From an uncultured bacterium (GTDB lineage Bacteria > Bacteroidota > Bacteroidia > Bacteroidales > Bacteroidaceae), in NCBI GenBank assembly GCA_905216025.1, contig CAJMSE010000018.1, forward strand, positions 1 to 64,000: a stretch of 64,000 nt of DNA. Direction: 5' to 3'. The position numbers were made by a program, and so were the translations under genes. A model generated the notes under the pieces. It saw only the letters and a list, made by a program, of their open reading frames with translations, searched no databases and was not told the DNA's origin. Shown piece after piece: positions 35,806 through 44,620 of this stretch (position 1 is its first letter; each line of letters begins with the position of its first letter).

Positions 35806-36990
35806 ATGAACAGGAAAGTGTTTTTTACGTTATGCCTGCTCGCCGCAATGACGGCAAAGGCACATACATTCGATGCCGGACGGCAACTCGACTACTGCCA
35901 CCGGCAGGTGATGAAGGCGCTGAAGACGCAGAAGCCGTACGACTTCACCATGGAGCCGCGCAACATAACTGGCGACGGAAAGACGTGGAACTGCCGCAAG
36001 GCTGTGCCCGAAGAGTGGTGCTCGGGATTCTGGCCGGGCATACTATGGATGGACTACAGCGTGTCGGGAGACAAGGAGGTGCTCCGCGCGGCCGAGGGAT
36101 ACACCGGGGTGCTGGCGCCGATGGCCGCACGGCCGGCATTCGACCACGACCTCGGCTTCATCATGCTGGGCTCGTTCGGCAAGGGATATGAGCAGACGGG
36201 GAAAGAGGAATACAAGCGGACGCTGCTCGCCGCGGCCGACACGCTGGCCACGCTGCACAACGCCAAGGCGGGCACGATGCTGAGCTGGCCGCGCCACGTG
36301 AAGGACTACGGCGGACACAACACCATCATGGACAACATGATAAACCTCGAACTGATGTTCTGGGCGGCGGCAAACGGCGGCAACCCGCTGCTGAAAGACC
36401 TTGCCATAAGCCACGCCGCAACGACGATGCGCAACCACTTCCGCCCGGACGGCTCATGCTATCATGTGGCCGTATACGACACGCTGACGGGCGCCTTCAT
36501 GCGCGGACAGACCCATCAGGGATATGCCGACTGGTCGATGTGGGCCCGCGGACAGGCGTGGGCCATCTACGGATATACGATGGTATACCGGTGGACACGC
36601 GACCCGGCATTCCTCGCCTTTGCACAGAAGGTGAGCGACATATATCTGAAGCGCCTGCGCGAGACGAGCGACGACTGGGTGCCGCGGTGGGACATGGACG
36701 ACCTGCGCCCCGACGCTCCCAAAGATGCCTCTGCGGCATGCGTGGTGGCGAGCGCACTGCTCGAGCTCAGCACCTATCTCGACGGATGGCGGGGCACTAA
36801 CTACCGCAACGCGGCCATCAGGATGCTCACCGACCTCAGCACTCCCCGCTATCTGAGCGGCGACCGCAACGTGGCATTCCTGCTCCACTCCACCGGCCAC
36901 CACCCCGCCGGCAGCGAGATAGATGCCAGCATCGTCTATGCCGACTATTACTATATAGAGGCCCTGATAAGGGCGAAGAAGATGGAGTAA
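35806..36990 (+). CDS. GH88 unsaturated glucuronyl hydrolase
   Basis: A 394-aa alpha/alpha-barrel enzyme with a signal peptide (about 1-19). It removes the 4,5-unsaturated uronic acid left by polysaccharide lyases. Asp115 in DHDLGF and Asp176 in MDNMINLELMFW are 61 residues apart, as are the catalytic D88 and D149 of Bacillus UGL. GYADWSMWARGQAWAIYGY and PRWDMDDL are further GH88 marks. It is divergent from the heparinase-like gene, so the lyase and this hydrolase form a two-step pathway. GH105 is less likely because of the HDLGF motif. Confidence 0.9.
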   Translation: MNRKVFFTLCLLAAMTAKAHTFDAGRQLDYCHRQVMKALKTQKPYDFTMEPRNITGDGKTWNCRKAVPEEWCSGFWPGILWMDYSVSGDKEVLRAAEGYTGVLAPMAARPAFDHDLGFIMLGSFGKGYEQTGKEEYKRTLLAAADTLATLHNAKAGTMLSWPRHVKDYGGHNTIMDNMINLELMFWAAANGGNPLLKDLAISHAATTMRNHFRPDGSCYHVAVYDTLTGAFMRGQTHQGYADWSMWARGQAWAIYGYTMVYRWTRDPAFLAFAQKVSDIYLKRLRETSDDWVPRWDMDDLRPDAPKDASAACVVASALLELSTYLDGWRGTNYRNAAIRMLTDLSTPRYLSGDRNVAFLLHSTGHHPAGSEIDASIVYADYYYIEALIRAKKME

Positions 36991-37027
36991 TACGGGCAAA
37001 GACGGATGAAAGCCTGCCCGCCGGCGC

Positions 37028-37112
37028 GTCACCGGGCCGAGATGACGATGTCACCTCCAACCGGTGACGATGTCACTAAGCCTCAGTGACACCGTCACCC
37101 GCGGCTGGTGAC
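37028..37112. repeat. Dyad array, GTCAC/GTGAC variant, four units at 22-bp period
   Basis: Four 19-bp units start at 37028, 37050, 37072 and 37094, with linkers GAT, GAT, ACC. Units run GTCAC-N9-GTGAC (the first ends ATGAC), for example GTCACTAAGCCTCAGTGAC. Both arms differ from the GTTAC/GTAAC arrays at 4893, 38189 and 47950, and the change keeps the dyad. It lies between the convergent GH88 and acid phosphatase genes. Confidence 0.9.
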
Positions 37113-37145
37113 AAACCGGGTACGGCCCCGCAATGAAGAGGCGGG

Positions 37146-38087
37146 CTACTTCCGGCGCGTCACCGCGTGTATCACGCGGCCGGTCTTGTCTATCATATAC
37201 AGGCTCAGCTCCTTCTTGCCGGCGGCGACGACGGAGAAGCCGGGCTCCGGACTGCAGAACACAGTGCCGCTGACGGGCTTTACCTTCCGGCTGAGCGAAG
37301 CCGAAGAGTTCACCACATAGTCGATGGAAGCGCCGGCAGGACGTATGTGCTGGAAGTTGTGGATGTGGCCGCAGGCGTATATGTCCACGTTGTGGCGGCG
37401 CAGTATGGGGGCGAGCAGGCTCTGCATGTCGGCGCGCTCGCTACCGTCCTTGGGCGTCTCTGCATATATCGGGTGATGGCCCACCACTATCACCCAGTCT
37501 TCCGTGGCCGCGGTAAGCACCGAGTCGAGCCATGCCAGCTGGCGCCCGTTGTCCTGCCGGCATGCGTCGGGATATGTGTCAGTGCCGCTGCGGTATTTCT
37601 GCATCAGCGGCGTGGTGTCCGTCATTACGAGGCGAACGGTGGTGCCGTGCGATTCGAGCACACGCGTATAGTAGCGCGCCGGCATGTTCCAGCGGCGGCT
37701 CACACCCGAATAGTCGAGCACGGCCTGCGTGTTTCCCCGGTATTCGTGATTGCCCAGCAGGGGGAACCAGTCGAGCATCAGCTCTGGATGGGTGTATATC
37801 AGTTCGTAATTGGTCATCCAAAGCGGGTCGGAAACGCTCTGCACACCCTCAAAATGGTGCACGTCACCGGCGGCCACGACGCATTCCGGCCCAATCTCGT
37901 CTGCCATGTCGCCCATGAGTGCGGCTATCGGCTTCTGGTCGTAGTAGCCGTTGCGCCCCATATCGTTCACAAGGAAGAAGTTTACGTCACTCTTCAGCGC
38001 CTTCCATCCTTCATGCGTCTGTGCGAGACACACAACGGCGGTAAACAGCGCCATCAACATCACTGTTGTCGTTCTTTTCATGTTCAT
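37146..38087 (-). CDS. Tartrate-resistant (purple) acid phosphatase-like metallophosphoesterase
   Basis: A 313-aa secreted phosphatase: signal peptide (about 1-22, ending LAQ) and a calcineurin-like fold with the five metal-binding motifs in order: NDMG (Asp42), AAGDVHH (Asp75), LGNHEY (Asn113-His114), VVGHHPIY (His204) and CGHIHNFQH. Length and motif spacing fit the type 5 acid phosphatase group, which releases phosphate from esters in the periplasm or outside the cell. It lies downstream of the TonB receptor gene on the same strand, with a 22-bp dyad array between them. Together they look like a phosphate-ester scavenging unit. Confidence 0.85.
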   Translation of the reverse strand: MNMKRTTTVMLMALFTAVVCLAQTHEGWKALKSDVNFFLVNDMGRNGYYDQKPIAALMGDMADEIGPECVVAAGDVHHFEGVQSVSDPLWMTNYELIYTHPELMLDWFPLLGNHEYRGNTQAVLDYSGVSRRWNMPARYYTRVLESHGTTVRLVMTDTTPLMQKYRSGTDTYPDACRQDNGRQLAWLDSVLTAATEDWVIVVGHHPIYAETPKDGSERADMQSLLAPILRRHNVDIYACGHIHNFQHIRPAGASIDYVVNSSASLSRKVKPVSGTVFCSPEPGFSVVAAGKKELSLYMIDKTGRVIHAVTRRK

Positions 38088-38183
38088 TTGATTTTTCTAT
38101 GTATTTATTATGATTTATACTGTTGGATACCAGCCGGCCGGATGCCCGTACACAGCGCCGTCCGGCGGCGCGGCATAATATCT

Positions 38184-38300
38184 GTTCCGTTACCTGCCGC
38201 GCGTCACGATGTAACGCGTGGCGTGTAACAGTGTTACGCGTGGCAGGTAACACTGTTACGCATGACAGGTAACAGTGCTACACGCCACTGGTAACGGAAC
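38184..38300. repeat. Dyad array, GTTAC/GTAAC type, five units at 22-bp period
   Basis: Units of 19 bp start at 38189, 38211, 38233, 38255 and 38277, with linkers GAT, AGT, ACT, AGT. GTTCCGTTAC (38184-38193) and GTAACGGAAC (38291-38300) make perfect inverted ends. The array ends 11 bp after the receptor gene's stop, between it and the phosphatase gene, so it may control read-through or mRNA stability in that operon. Confidence 0.92.
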
Positions 38301-38311
38301 GGACAGCGCCG

Positions 38312-41161
38312 TCAGAAGCTCACCTTCACGCCTGCGTTCACCTTCACGCCGTAATATTCAGCCTGCATGGTGCGGTCTTTGGTGCCTTGATAGTAGCGCA
38401 GCGGCTGGTTGAGCAGGTTCGTGGCCTCGGCATAGATTGTGGTCTTGAACCGGCGGCCGAAGGTGTAGCTTGCGTTGAGGTCGAGATAGCTGACCTTGTC
38501 GTAGTAGCGGTCGAGGGCGGCCACGGTGCCGAACTCGTCGATGAAATCGGACGCGAAGTTGTAAGACAGGCGCATGCTCAGCCCCTTGTTCTCATAGTAT
38601 AGCGATGCGTTAGCGGTGTGCTCGGGCGAGCCGGTCAGCCTGACGTTGCTGTTGTCGGCATCCATGCGGTGCTCGAAACGGTGATTGCGCGTGGTGCTGT
38701 GCGTATAGGTATAGGTGCCGTAGAAGCCGAGGCTCTTCAGGCAGGGCGCAATGAAACCGAAATCGCGCTGCCATGCCACTTCCGCGCCGAACACTCCGGC
38801 ATCGAAGGCGTTGATGGGCTTTGTTATCTCATACTTCACCGGTTCGCCGTCTTCGTTGAGCAGGCCCGCCGGGATGTTCGGGTCAGTGGTGCTCTTCCAG
38901 CGCTCCTCGGCGATGACGTCGCGGATATCCTTGTAGAACAGGCCTATGCTGACCATGCCGACGCTTGAGAAATAGTACTCGCCGCTGAGGTCGAAGTTAT
39001 ACGATGTGGTGGGATTGAGACCGGGATTGCCGAACTTGGCCGACTCGTCGGCTATGCTGTAGCTGTTGCACGGCACGAGAGCCGAGTATTTCGGACGTGC
39101 GAGCGACTTGGTGAACGAGGCCTTCAGCTTCAGGTCGTCGACGGGGCTGTATTTCAGCAGCAGGCTCGGCAGCCATGTGGTGTAGCAGTTGCGACGGTCG
39201 CCGGTGGGGTCGAGGCGTCCCTGACTGTCGTCGAGGTCGTCCACCACCCAATTGTATCCGCTATAGCGCAGCGCCGTGTGCTCCATGCGCAGGCCGACGA
39301 CGGCATCGAGCCGCCGCCCTAAGCGCTGGTCGAGACGGAGGTATCCGCTGGAGATGCGCTCCGTGGCACTGTAGTTGCCAGAAGCGTTCTCGAGCAGTTC
39401 GACAGCTTCCGGCCGCATACCGGCAAAGCCGAGGTTCCCGATATAGTCTTTAGATATGAAGGGCGTGCCGGCTGGATAGTTGCTGCCGGCAAAGAAACCG
39501 CTGCGTATCTGACTGCTCATATTGTCCATCCAGGCATCGCCGTGAGCGGCTTCGTAAGGCTCGATATAGTCGTAGCAGTGGGCATCCATCTCCTTGGTCT
39601 TCGAGGCATACTTGCCGCCGAAGCGCAGCTTGCTGCCATACAGGCCCACGGACAGCGGCAACTCGAAGTTGACGCGTGCCTTCCACTCCTCCTCACAGAT
39701 TTTCTCGTCGGCATCGGTGAGCTCGTCGATGCTCCACGAGTAGCTGCCTATATCGCCGAGGCGCTTGCCGGGATACGGCTTCCGGCCGCCGGCACCGATG
39801 AAGCTGAAGCCGTCAAAGAAGTCCTGGTTTTTCTTTCCTTTCATCTCCACTCCGAAGTAACGCTCCTCGGGGCGGTCTTCCGTGGCCCGCGACCAGTCTA
39901 CGGTCCAGTCGGCCTTGAGGGCGCCGAAGCGGTGCTCGCCGTTGAGGGCGAAGTCCATCGTCTGCTGCAGCTCGAGGCGCGCCGAGCGGTTGTCGGCACT
40001 GCCGGCCTTTGTCTGGAGCACCACCGACTGCTTCGATGCGGCCTCGCCCAGCTTCTTATATGTTATCCTGTAACGGTTTTCCCAGTCGCTGCGGCGGTTG
40101 TATAGGCCCTTGAACGATATACGGTGGTCGGCAGCCAGCTTGTAGTCGGCAGCCAGCGAGTAGCTCTGCCGCTCGCGGGTGACATAATACTGGCGCACCT
40201 CAGCCTTGTTGAGAAACACGCGGCCGTCGTCGTCAACGTCGTATTCAAACTCGGTGTTGTCCGACCCGCCCGGCACATTCTGATATGATGCGGCAAGCAT
40301 CAGGCCCAGCCGGTCGCCGAAGAAGCGGTCGCCGTATGTCAGGCCGAGGTTCAGCTGCATCTTGTCGCTCACCCGGTTGTATCCGCTGCCTGCCGTGGCG
40401 TTCAGCACCCGGCGGTAGGGCGTGCTCTTGGTGACGAGGTTGATGGCGCCTCCGATGGCATCGCCGTCCATATCGGCAGTGGTCACCTTGTTGACCTCTA
40501 TCGTCTGAATCATGTCGGCCGGTATGAGGTCGAGCTGCACGTTGCGCGTGCCGCCTTCGGCCGAGGGCAGGCGGTTGCCGTTGACGGTCACCGACGTAAG
40601 GTCGGCCGACGTGCCGCGCACCTGTCCGAAGCGTGCCTCACCCTGGTCGTACTGCACGTTGATGCCGCTGATGCGCTTCAGGGCATCACCTATATTAGAA
40701 TCGGGGAACTTGCCGACCTGGTCTGCCGAGACCACATTCGTGACGCCCATGCTGTTCTTCTGCATGTTGAGGGCGCGGCTCTGCCCGTGGAATGCCCCTC
40801 TGACATCCACCTCGCGGAGCTCCACGCCCTCGCTGAGCACGATGTCGCGCTCGAGGGTCTTGCCCTCGGGCACGGTCAGTTTGAACTCTACAGGGGTGTA
40901 TCCGACATACGTCACCCTTACCGTATATGTTCCGGGACAAAGATTGGGGAGAGTGTAGAAACCGTTGATGTCGCTCACCACACCGGTGTGCAGGTTTGAC
41001 ACGAACACGGAGGCACCGGGCAATATCCGGCGTCCGCTGTCGACAACGCGGCCACGTATGGCGCTTTGCCCGAACGCGGCATCTTTCCGTTCGCCGCTCA
41101 CCGCTATGCTTCCGGCGGCTGTCAGCAGCACAATCGTTGCTGCCATGGTAATTTTTCTCAT
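38312..41161 (-). CDS. TonB-dependent receptor (acid-phosphatase-linked)
   Basis: About 949 aa from the start MRKITMAATIVLL. It has a signal peptide (about 1-24), a carboxypeptidase-regulatory-like domain (about 33-115, IRGRVVDSGRRILPGASVFV), a plug (about 130-260, GKFPDSNIGDALKRISGINV and GGAINLVTKS) and a beta-barrel ending VNAGVKVSF. The plug and barrel resemble receptors of the TonB/Xanthomonas-Caulobacter group, not SusC, and no SusD gene is present. The reading frame is open 15 codons further, but the upstream ATG (41206) overlaps the -7 promoter element. The likely ligand is a phosphorylated compound, given the phosphatase downstream; this is inference. Confidence 0.88.
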   Translation of the reverse strand: MRKITMAATIVLLTAAGSIAVSGERKDAAFGQSAIRGRVVDSGRRILPGASVFVSNLHTGVVSDINGFYTLPNLCPGTYTVRVTYVGYTPVEFKLTVPEGKTLERDIVLSEGVELREVDVRGAFHGQSRALNMQKNSMGVTNVVSADQVGKFPDSNIGDALKRISGINVQYDQGEARFGQVRGTSADLTSVTVNGNRLPSAEGGTRNVQLDLIPADMIQTIEVNKVTTADMDGDAIGGAINLVTKSTPYRRVLNATAGSGYNRVSDKMQLNLGLTYGDRFFGDRLGLMLAASYQNVPGGSDNTEFEYDVDDDGRVFLNKAEVRQYYVTRERQSYSLAADYKLAADHRISFKGLYNRRSDWENRYRITYKKLGEAASKQSVVLQTKAGSADNRSARLELQQTMDFALNGEHRFGALKADWTVDWSRATEDRPEERYFGVEMKGKKNQDFFDGFSFIGAGGRKPYPGKRLGDIGSYSWSIDELTDADEKICEEEWKARVNFELPLSVGLYGSKLRFGGKYASKTKEMDAHCYDYIEPYEAAHGDAWMDNMSSQIRSGFFAGSNYPAGTPFISKDYIGNLGFAGMRPEAVELLENASGNYSATERISSGYLRLDQRLGRRLDAVVGLRMEHTALRYSGYNWVVDDLDDSQGRLDPTGDRRNCYTTWLPSLLLKYSPVDDLKLKASFTKSLARPKYSALVPCNSYSIADESAKFGNPGLNPTTSYNFDLSGEYYFSSVGMVSIGLFYKDIRDVIAEERWKSTTDPNIPAGLLNEDGEPVKYEITKPINAFDAGVFGAEVAWQRDFGFIAPCLKSLGFYGTYTYTHSTTRNHRFEHRMDADNSNVRLTGSPEHTANASLYYENKGLSMRLSYNFASDFIDEFGTVAALDRYYDKVSYLDLNASYTFGRRFKTTIYAEATNLLNQPLRYYQGTKDRTMQAEYYGVKVNAGVKVSF

Positions 41162-41189
41162 ACTTTTGTATACGCTATTGTTTACGCTG

Positions 41190-41267
41190 CAAAAGTACTG
41201 AGACATTGTTTCACAACCGTTACACGGAGTTAACGGTTGTGTGACAATGAAGTTACGGTAGTGTTAC
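41190..41267 (-). promoter_or_regulatory. Receptor promoter with six 11-bp-phased GTTAC-like repeats (Pho-box-like)
   Basis: The minus strand has TACTTTTG (41190-41197) as -7 element. Just upstream, GTTAC-like pentamers read on the plus strand start at 41208 (GTTTCAC), 41219 (GTTAC), 41229 (GTTAAC), 41241 (GTGAC), 41252 (GTTAC) and 41263 (GTTAC): spacings 11, 10, 12, 11, 11. Part of this also forms a perfect 11-bp inverted repeat, CACAACCGTTA (41212-41222) and TAACGGTTGTG (41231-41241). The direct repeats overlap the -33 position, as PhoB sites do. Confidence 0.6.
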
Positions 41268-41270
41268 GCC

Positions 41271-43121
41271 TCAGCGCAGGCTGTCGAGAAAGTCCTTCAG
41301 GAGAGCCTCATCCATGTCGCCGAGACGGGCCTCACGCTCGGCATCGGCGGCCACGGCCGAGCGCCATGCGGCCTCGGCGGCCTCGCCCCGCTCAGCAATC
41401 CGCTGCATATCGCCGTCGGTGAGCGTCTCGAGACCATAGTAAGAGAGCATCGCACCATAGGCCCAGTTCCATGCGAAGTCGGCATAGCCCCCGCGGAGGG
41501 CGGCCATGCGGGCCTCGATGGCCTCAACACTGGCAATCGTGCCTTCCTTAATATCGTCGGCAAGGCGCTCCACCTCCGACTCGGGCACGAGCAGGCCGGC
41601 AAGGTCAATCCATGCGCCGGTGCCGGCGGCGCTGTCCGGAAGACGGCACGGCCGGGAGGCGGCAACACGGCCGAAATACATGTTGACGGCCATGTCGTAG
41701 AGCTGGATGCCCTTGACCAGCGAGCTGCGGCGTATGGTGCAGCCGCCGTAGGAATACTCCGCGGCATCGTCGCCCTGCTCCGAGCGCAGGCGCTCGAGGA
41801 TGCGCTTGCCCTCGATGATGCGCTGAACGGTGTACGGACTGAGCCAGTCGAAGCACACGATGCTGCGGCGCCCCATCCGCGGACGCATGTCGCGCTTGGG
41901 CCATTTCCCCGTGTCGCGGCAGGTGCCGACGGTGGCGAGGTTGCGGCCGGGCACGAGCCACGTCTTACCGGCAGAGGCGATGACATACGAGAAAGGCATC
42001 GACGACGTGTCGGGATGATTCTCTATCTTGCCCATGCACATCGAGAAGGCGCCTATCGTGGCGGGCATGAGCAGGTGGGAGCCGCTGGCCGTCTTGGCAC
42101 CGCGGCAGAGCGTGCCGTAGTGTATGGGGCCGAGCTTGTAGGCATGGTTGCTGTAGTTGGTGGCAGAACCGGCATTATAGAAAGAGAACATGCCGCCGAT
42201 GAGCAGTGTCGACTTGTGATGACTGACGGTGAACGGGCCGCAGAAGGCGGCGCAGGCCTCGCCGTTATCCATGTATGAGTTGGCAAAGAACACGCAGTTC
42301 TCGGCCGAGAATCCCTTGCCGATGTGGCACGCCTCGCCCACGAAACAGTTGTAGACCTTGGCTCCGCCGAGCACGGACGCGCCCGCATCGGCCACGGTGC
42401 TCTCGCAGATGACGTCGTTGCCGATGTATACGCTTGCCTCGCTGCTGCCCGCCAGGGTGCAGTCGTAGATGCGCGAGGCACAGTTTATCTCGCACTCGTC
42501 GCCGATCATGGTGTTGATGATTTCCCGGGTGTTGGCAATCTTCACCCTGTAGCCCACGGAGGCACGGCTGCCGCGGCGGCTCTCGACATGGCTGCGGACG
42601 ATGGCCTTCAGCCGCTCCCACAGTCCGGCGTCGCGCTCGGCGGTCACCATGAACGCGGCCATCTGCGAGGTCAGCCCGTCGTAGATCACCACATTGCCGT
42701 CGCCGGCCTCGTTAAGCACGGCCAACGGTGTGCCCTCGCCGTATGTGGCGCCCTCGTCGCAGGCCATGCGGCCGACGTTGGAGATGGTGCACTCCTCGCC
42801 GATGTCATATCGCGAGATGTAGCATCCGATGTTCTCGATGAGGCAGTTGTCGCCCACGGTGACATCGTGCAGCGTGGCGTTGCGGATGCCGGCACTGCGC
42901 ATGAAGCCGTCTTCGGTCTCGATCTGCTTGTCGAAGACGCCGAGGGTGACGCGGCCGTAGAAGGCCGTGTTGCTGACGTGGCCGGGCGTGAAGCCGTCGG
43001 CCACAGTGATGTCGTTCCAGTCTTCGGCCATGCAGCCCGACTGCTCGAGGGCTGAGATCTCGTCGAGGGTAAGACTGCGGAAGCCCTCGGGAACTGACGG
43101 CTGGGTAAACTCACTGCTCAT
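41271..43121 (-). CDS. DUF4954 family protein, left-handed beta-helix type
   Basis: About 616 aa from the start MSSEFTQPSV. The middle (about 65-400) is rich in hexapeptide-like repeats (GDNCLIENIG, GEECTISNVG, GNDVICESTV, GEACHIGKGF) and suggests a left-handed beta-helix as in sugar nucleotidyltransferase or acyltransferase C-domains. No catalytic nucleotidyltransferase domain is seen. The C-terminal part is alpha-helical. Function is not established. The chosen start overlaps the hflX stop by 11 bp, indicating coupling. In-frame ATGs at 43130 and 43178 would extend it further into hflX. Confidence 0.75.
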   Translation of the reverse strand: MSSEFTQPSVPEGFRSLTLDEISALEQSGCMAEDWNDITVADGFTPGHVSNTAFYGRVTLGVFDKQIETEDGFMRSAGIRNATLHDVTVGDNCLIENIGCYISRYDIGEECTISNVGRMACDEGATYGEGTPLAVLNEAGDGNVVIYDGLTSQMAAFMVTAERDAGLWERLKAIVRSHVESRRGSRASVGYRVKIANTREIINTMIGDECEINCASRIYDCTLAGSSEASVYIGNDVICESTVADAGASVLGGAKVYNCFVGEACHIGKGFSAENCVFFANSYMDNGEACAAFCGPFTVSHHKSTLLIGGMFSFYNAGSATNYSNHAYKLGPIHYGTLCRGAKTASGSHLLMPATIGAFSMCMGKIENHPDTSSMPFSYVIASAGKTWLVPGRNLATVGTCRDTGKWPKRDMRPRMGRRSIVCFDWLSPYTVQRIIEGKRILERLRSEQGDDAAEYSYGGCTIRRSSLVKGIQLYDMAVNMYFGRVAASRPCRLPDSAAGTGAWIDLAGLLVPESEVERLADDIKEGTIASVEAIEARMAALRGGYADFAWNWAYGAMLSYYGLETLTDGDMQRIAERGEAAEAAWRSAVAADAEREARLGDMDEALLKDFLDSLR

Positions 43122-44361
43122 AGGTGTCATATAGGAAGTCGTTGTAGGGGTATTTCTGTACATGCAGCTCGCGCACACGCTTGTAAAGCACGTCGCGCAA
43201 TTCGTCGATGTTCTGCTTCTCGCGGGCGGAGATGAACAGGCAATTGTCTGCCATACGCGCCATCCACGTGCGCTTCAGCTCGTCGAGCGTGACGTTCTCC
43301 TTCGTCGGCGGGGTGAGGTCGTCCTCGTCTTTCTCCACCCACGTGTAGGCGTCTATCTTGTTGAAGACTATCATCGACGGCTTGTCGGCGCAGCCGAGTT
43401 CCGAAAGGGTCTTCTCCACCACGCCGATCTGCTCCTCGAAGTCGGGATGCGAGATGTCTACGACGTGCACCAGCAGATCGGCCTCGCGCACCTCATCGAG
43501 CGTCGACTTGAACGAGTCGACAAGGTCTGTGGGCAACTTGCGGATGAAGCCCACGGTGTCGGCCAAGAGGAATGGCAGGTTGTCGATCACCATCTTGCGC
43601 ACCGTGGTGTCGAGCGTGGCGAAGAGCTTGTTCTCGGCGAACACCTCGCTCTTCGAGAGCAGGTTCATCATCGTCGACTTGCCCACGTTGGTATATCCCA
43701 CGAGGGCCACGCGTATCATGCGGCCGCGGTTCTTGCGCTGCGTTGTCTTCTGCCTGTCAATCTCCTCGAGGCGCTGCTTGAGCAGGGTGATGCGCTGGAG
43801 GATGATGCGGCGGTCCATCTCGAGCTGAGTCTCACCGGGTCCGCGCAGTCCCACGCTACCCTTTCCGCCGCCGCTTCCCGAGCCGCCGCCCTGGCGCTCG
43901 AGGTGTGTCCAAAGGCGTTGCAGGCGCGGCAGCATGTAGCGGTGCTGGGCCAGCTCGACCTGGGTCTTGGCCTCGGCCGTCTGCGCACGCATGGCGAAGA
44001 TGTCGAGGATGAGACTCGTGCGGTCGAGAATCTTCACCTTCAGTTCCTTTTCAATATTGCGCATCTGCTTGGCAGACAGCTCGTCGTCGAAAATCACCAT
44101 GCCCACCTCGCGCTCAGCGTCTTCCTCTGCCTCGATATACTGCCTTATCTCCTCGAGCTTTCCCGACCCCACGTATGTCACCGAGCTGGGGCCGTTCACC
44201 TTCTGGGTAAAGCGCTTCACGGTGACGGCTCCGGCTGTGTCGGCCAGGAACTCCAGTTCGTCGAGATATTCCTTAGTCTTGGCCTCGTCCTGGTCCTTGG
44301 TTATCAGACCCACGAGCACGGCCGTCTCGGCCTTGGCCTCGGATATTACAAATTCTTTCAT
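43111..44361 (-). CDS. hflX: Ribosome-associated GTPase HflX
   Basis: A 416-aa GTPase that binds the 50S subunit and helps split stalled or heat-stressed ribosomes. An N-terminal HflX domain (about 20-125) is followed by a coiled linker with GSGGGKGSVGLRGPGETQLE, then the G domain (about 200-365): GYTNVGKST (P-loop), DTVGFIRKLP (G3), FNKID (G4). A short C-terminal tail ends TYEQ. The normal family length is matched. It is the first gene of a two-gene unit with the DUF4954 gene. Confidence 0.93.
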   Translation of the reverse strand: MKEFVISEAKAETAVLVGLITKDQDEAKTKEYLDELEFLADTAGAVTVKRFTQKVNGPSSVTYVGSGKLEEIRQYIEAEEDAEREVGMVIFDDELSAKQMRNIEKELKVKILDRTSLILDIFAMRAQTAEAKTQVELAQHRYMLPRLQRLWTHLERQGGGSGSGGGKGSVGLRGPGETQLEMDRRIILQRITLLKQRLEEIDRQKTTQRKNRGRMIRVALVGYTNVGKSTMMNLLSKSEVFAENKLFATLDTTVRKMVIDNLPFLLADTVGFIRKLPTDLVDSFKSTLDEVREADLLVHVVDISHPDFEEQIGVVEKTLSELGCADKPSMIVFNKIDAYTWVEKDEDDLTPPTKENVTLDELKRTWMARMADNCLFISAREKQNIDELRDVLYKRVRELHVQKYPYNDFLYDTYEQ

Positions 44362-44392
44362 CCGTTATACATTATTTATATATAATCTGCCG

Positions 44393-44400
44393 CAAAGGTA
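44393..44400 (-). promoter_or_regulatory. -7 element of hflX operon
   Basis: TACCTTTG on the minus strand, 31 nt before the hflX ATG. Confidence 0.55.
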
Positions 44401-44574
44401 AATATAAATCCTGAGATTACGCGCACAGGCAGGATAAAGAATGCGCGGGCGGCGGTTGAAAAGCTACATAAAGCTAAGGCGCTTCCACGTATTTGCCAAA
44501 ATGTTTGCAAAGGTTAGGCCTGGACGGGACGGAGATAACGCCGCAACATGTTCGTCTATGACGCATTAATTTAG

Positions 44575-44582
44575 TATCTTTG
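44575..44582 (+). promoter_or_regulatory. -7 element of the first acetyltransferase gene
   Basis: TATCTTTG, 38 nt before the ATG at 44621. Confidence 0.55.
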
Positions 44583-44620
44583 CATCCGGCATTACACCTT
44601 ATTATATAATATGGCATTTA

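Noticed and set aside
41162..41206. Longer N-terminus for the TonB receptor
   Set aside because: The ATG at 41206 is upstream of the -7 element at 41190-41197; MRKITMAATIVLL gives a normal signal peptide.
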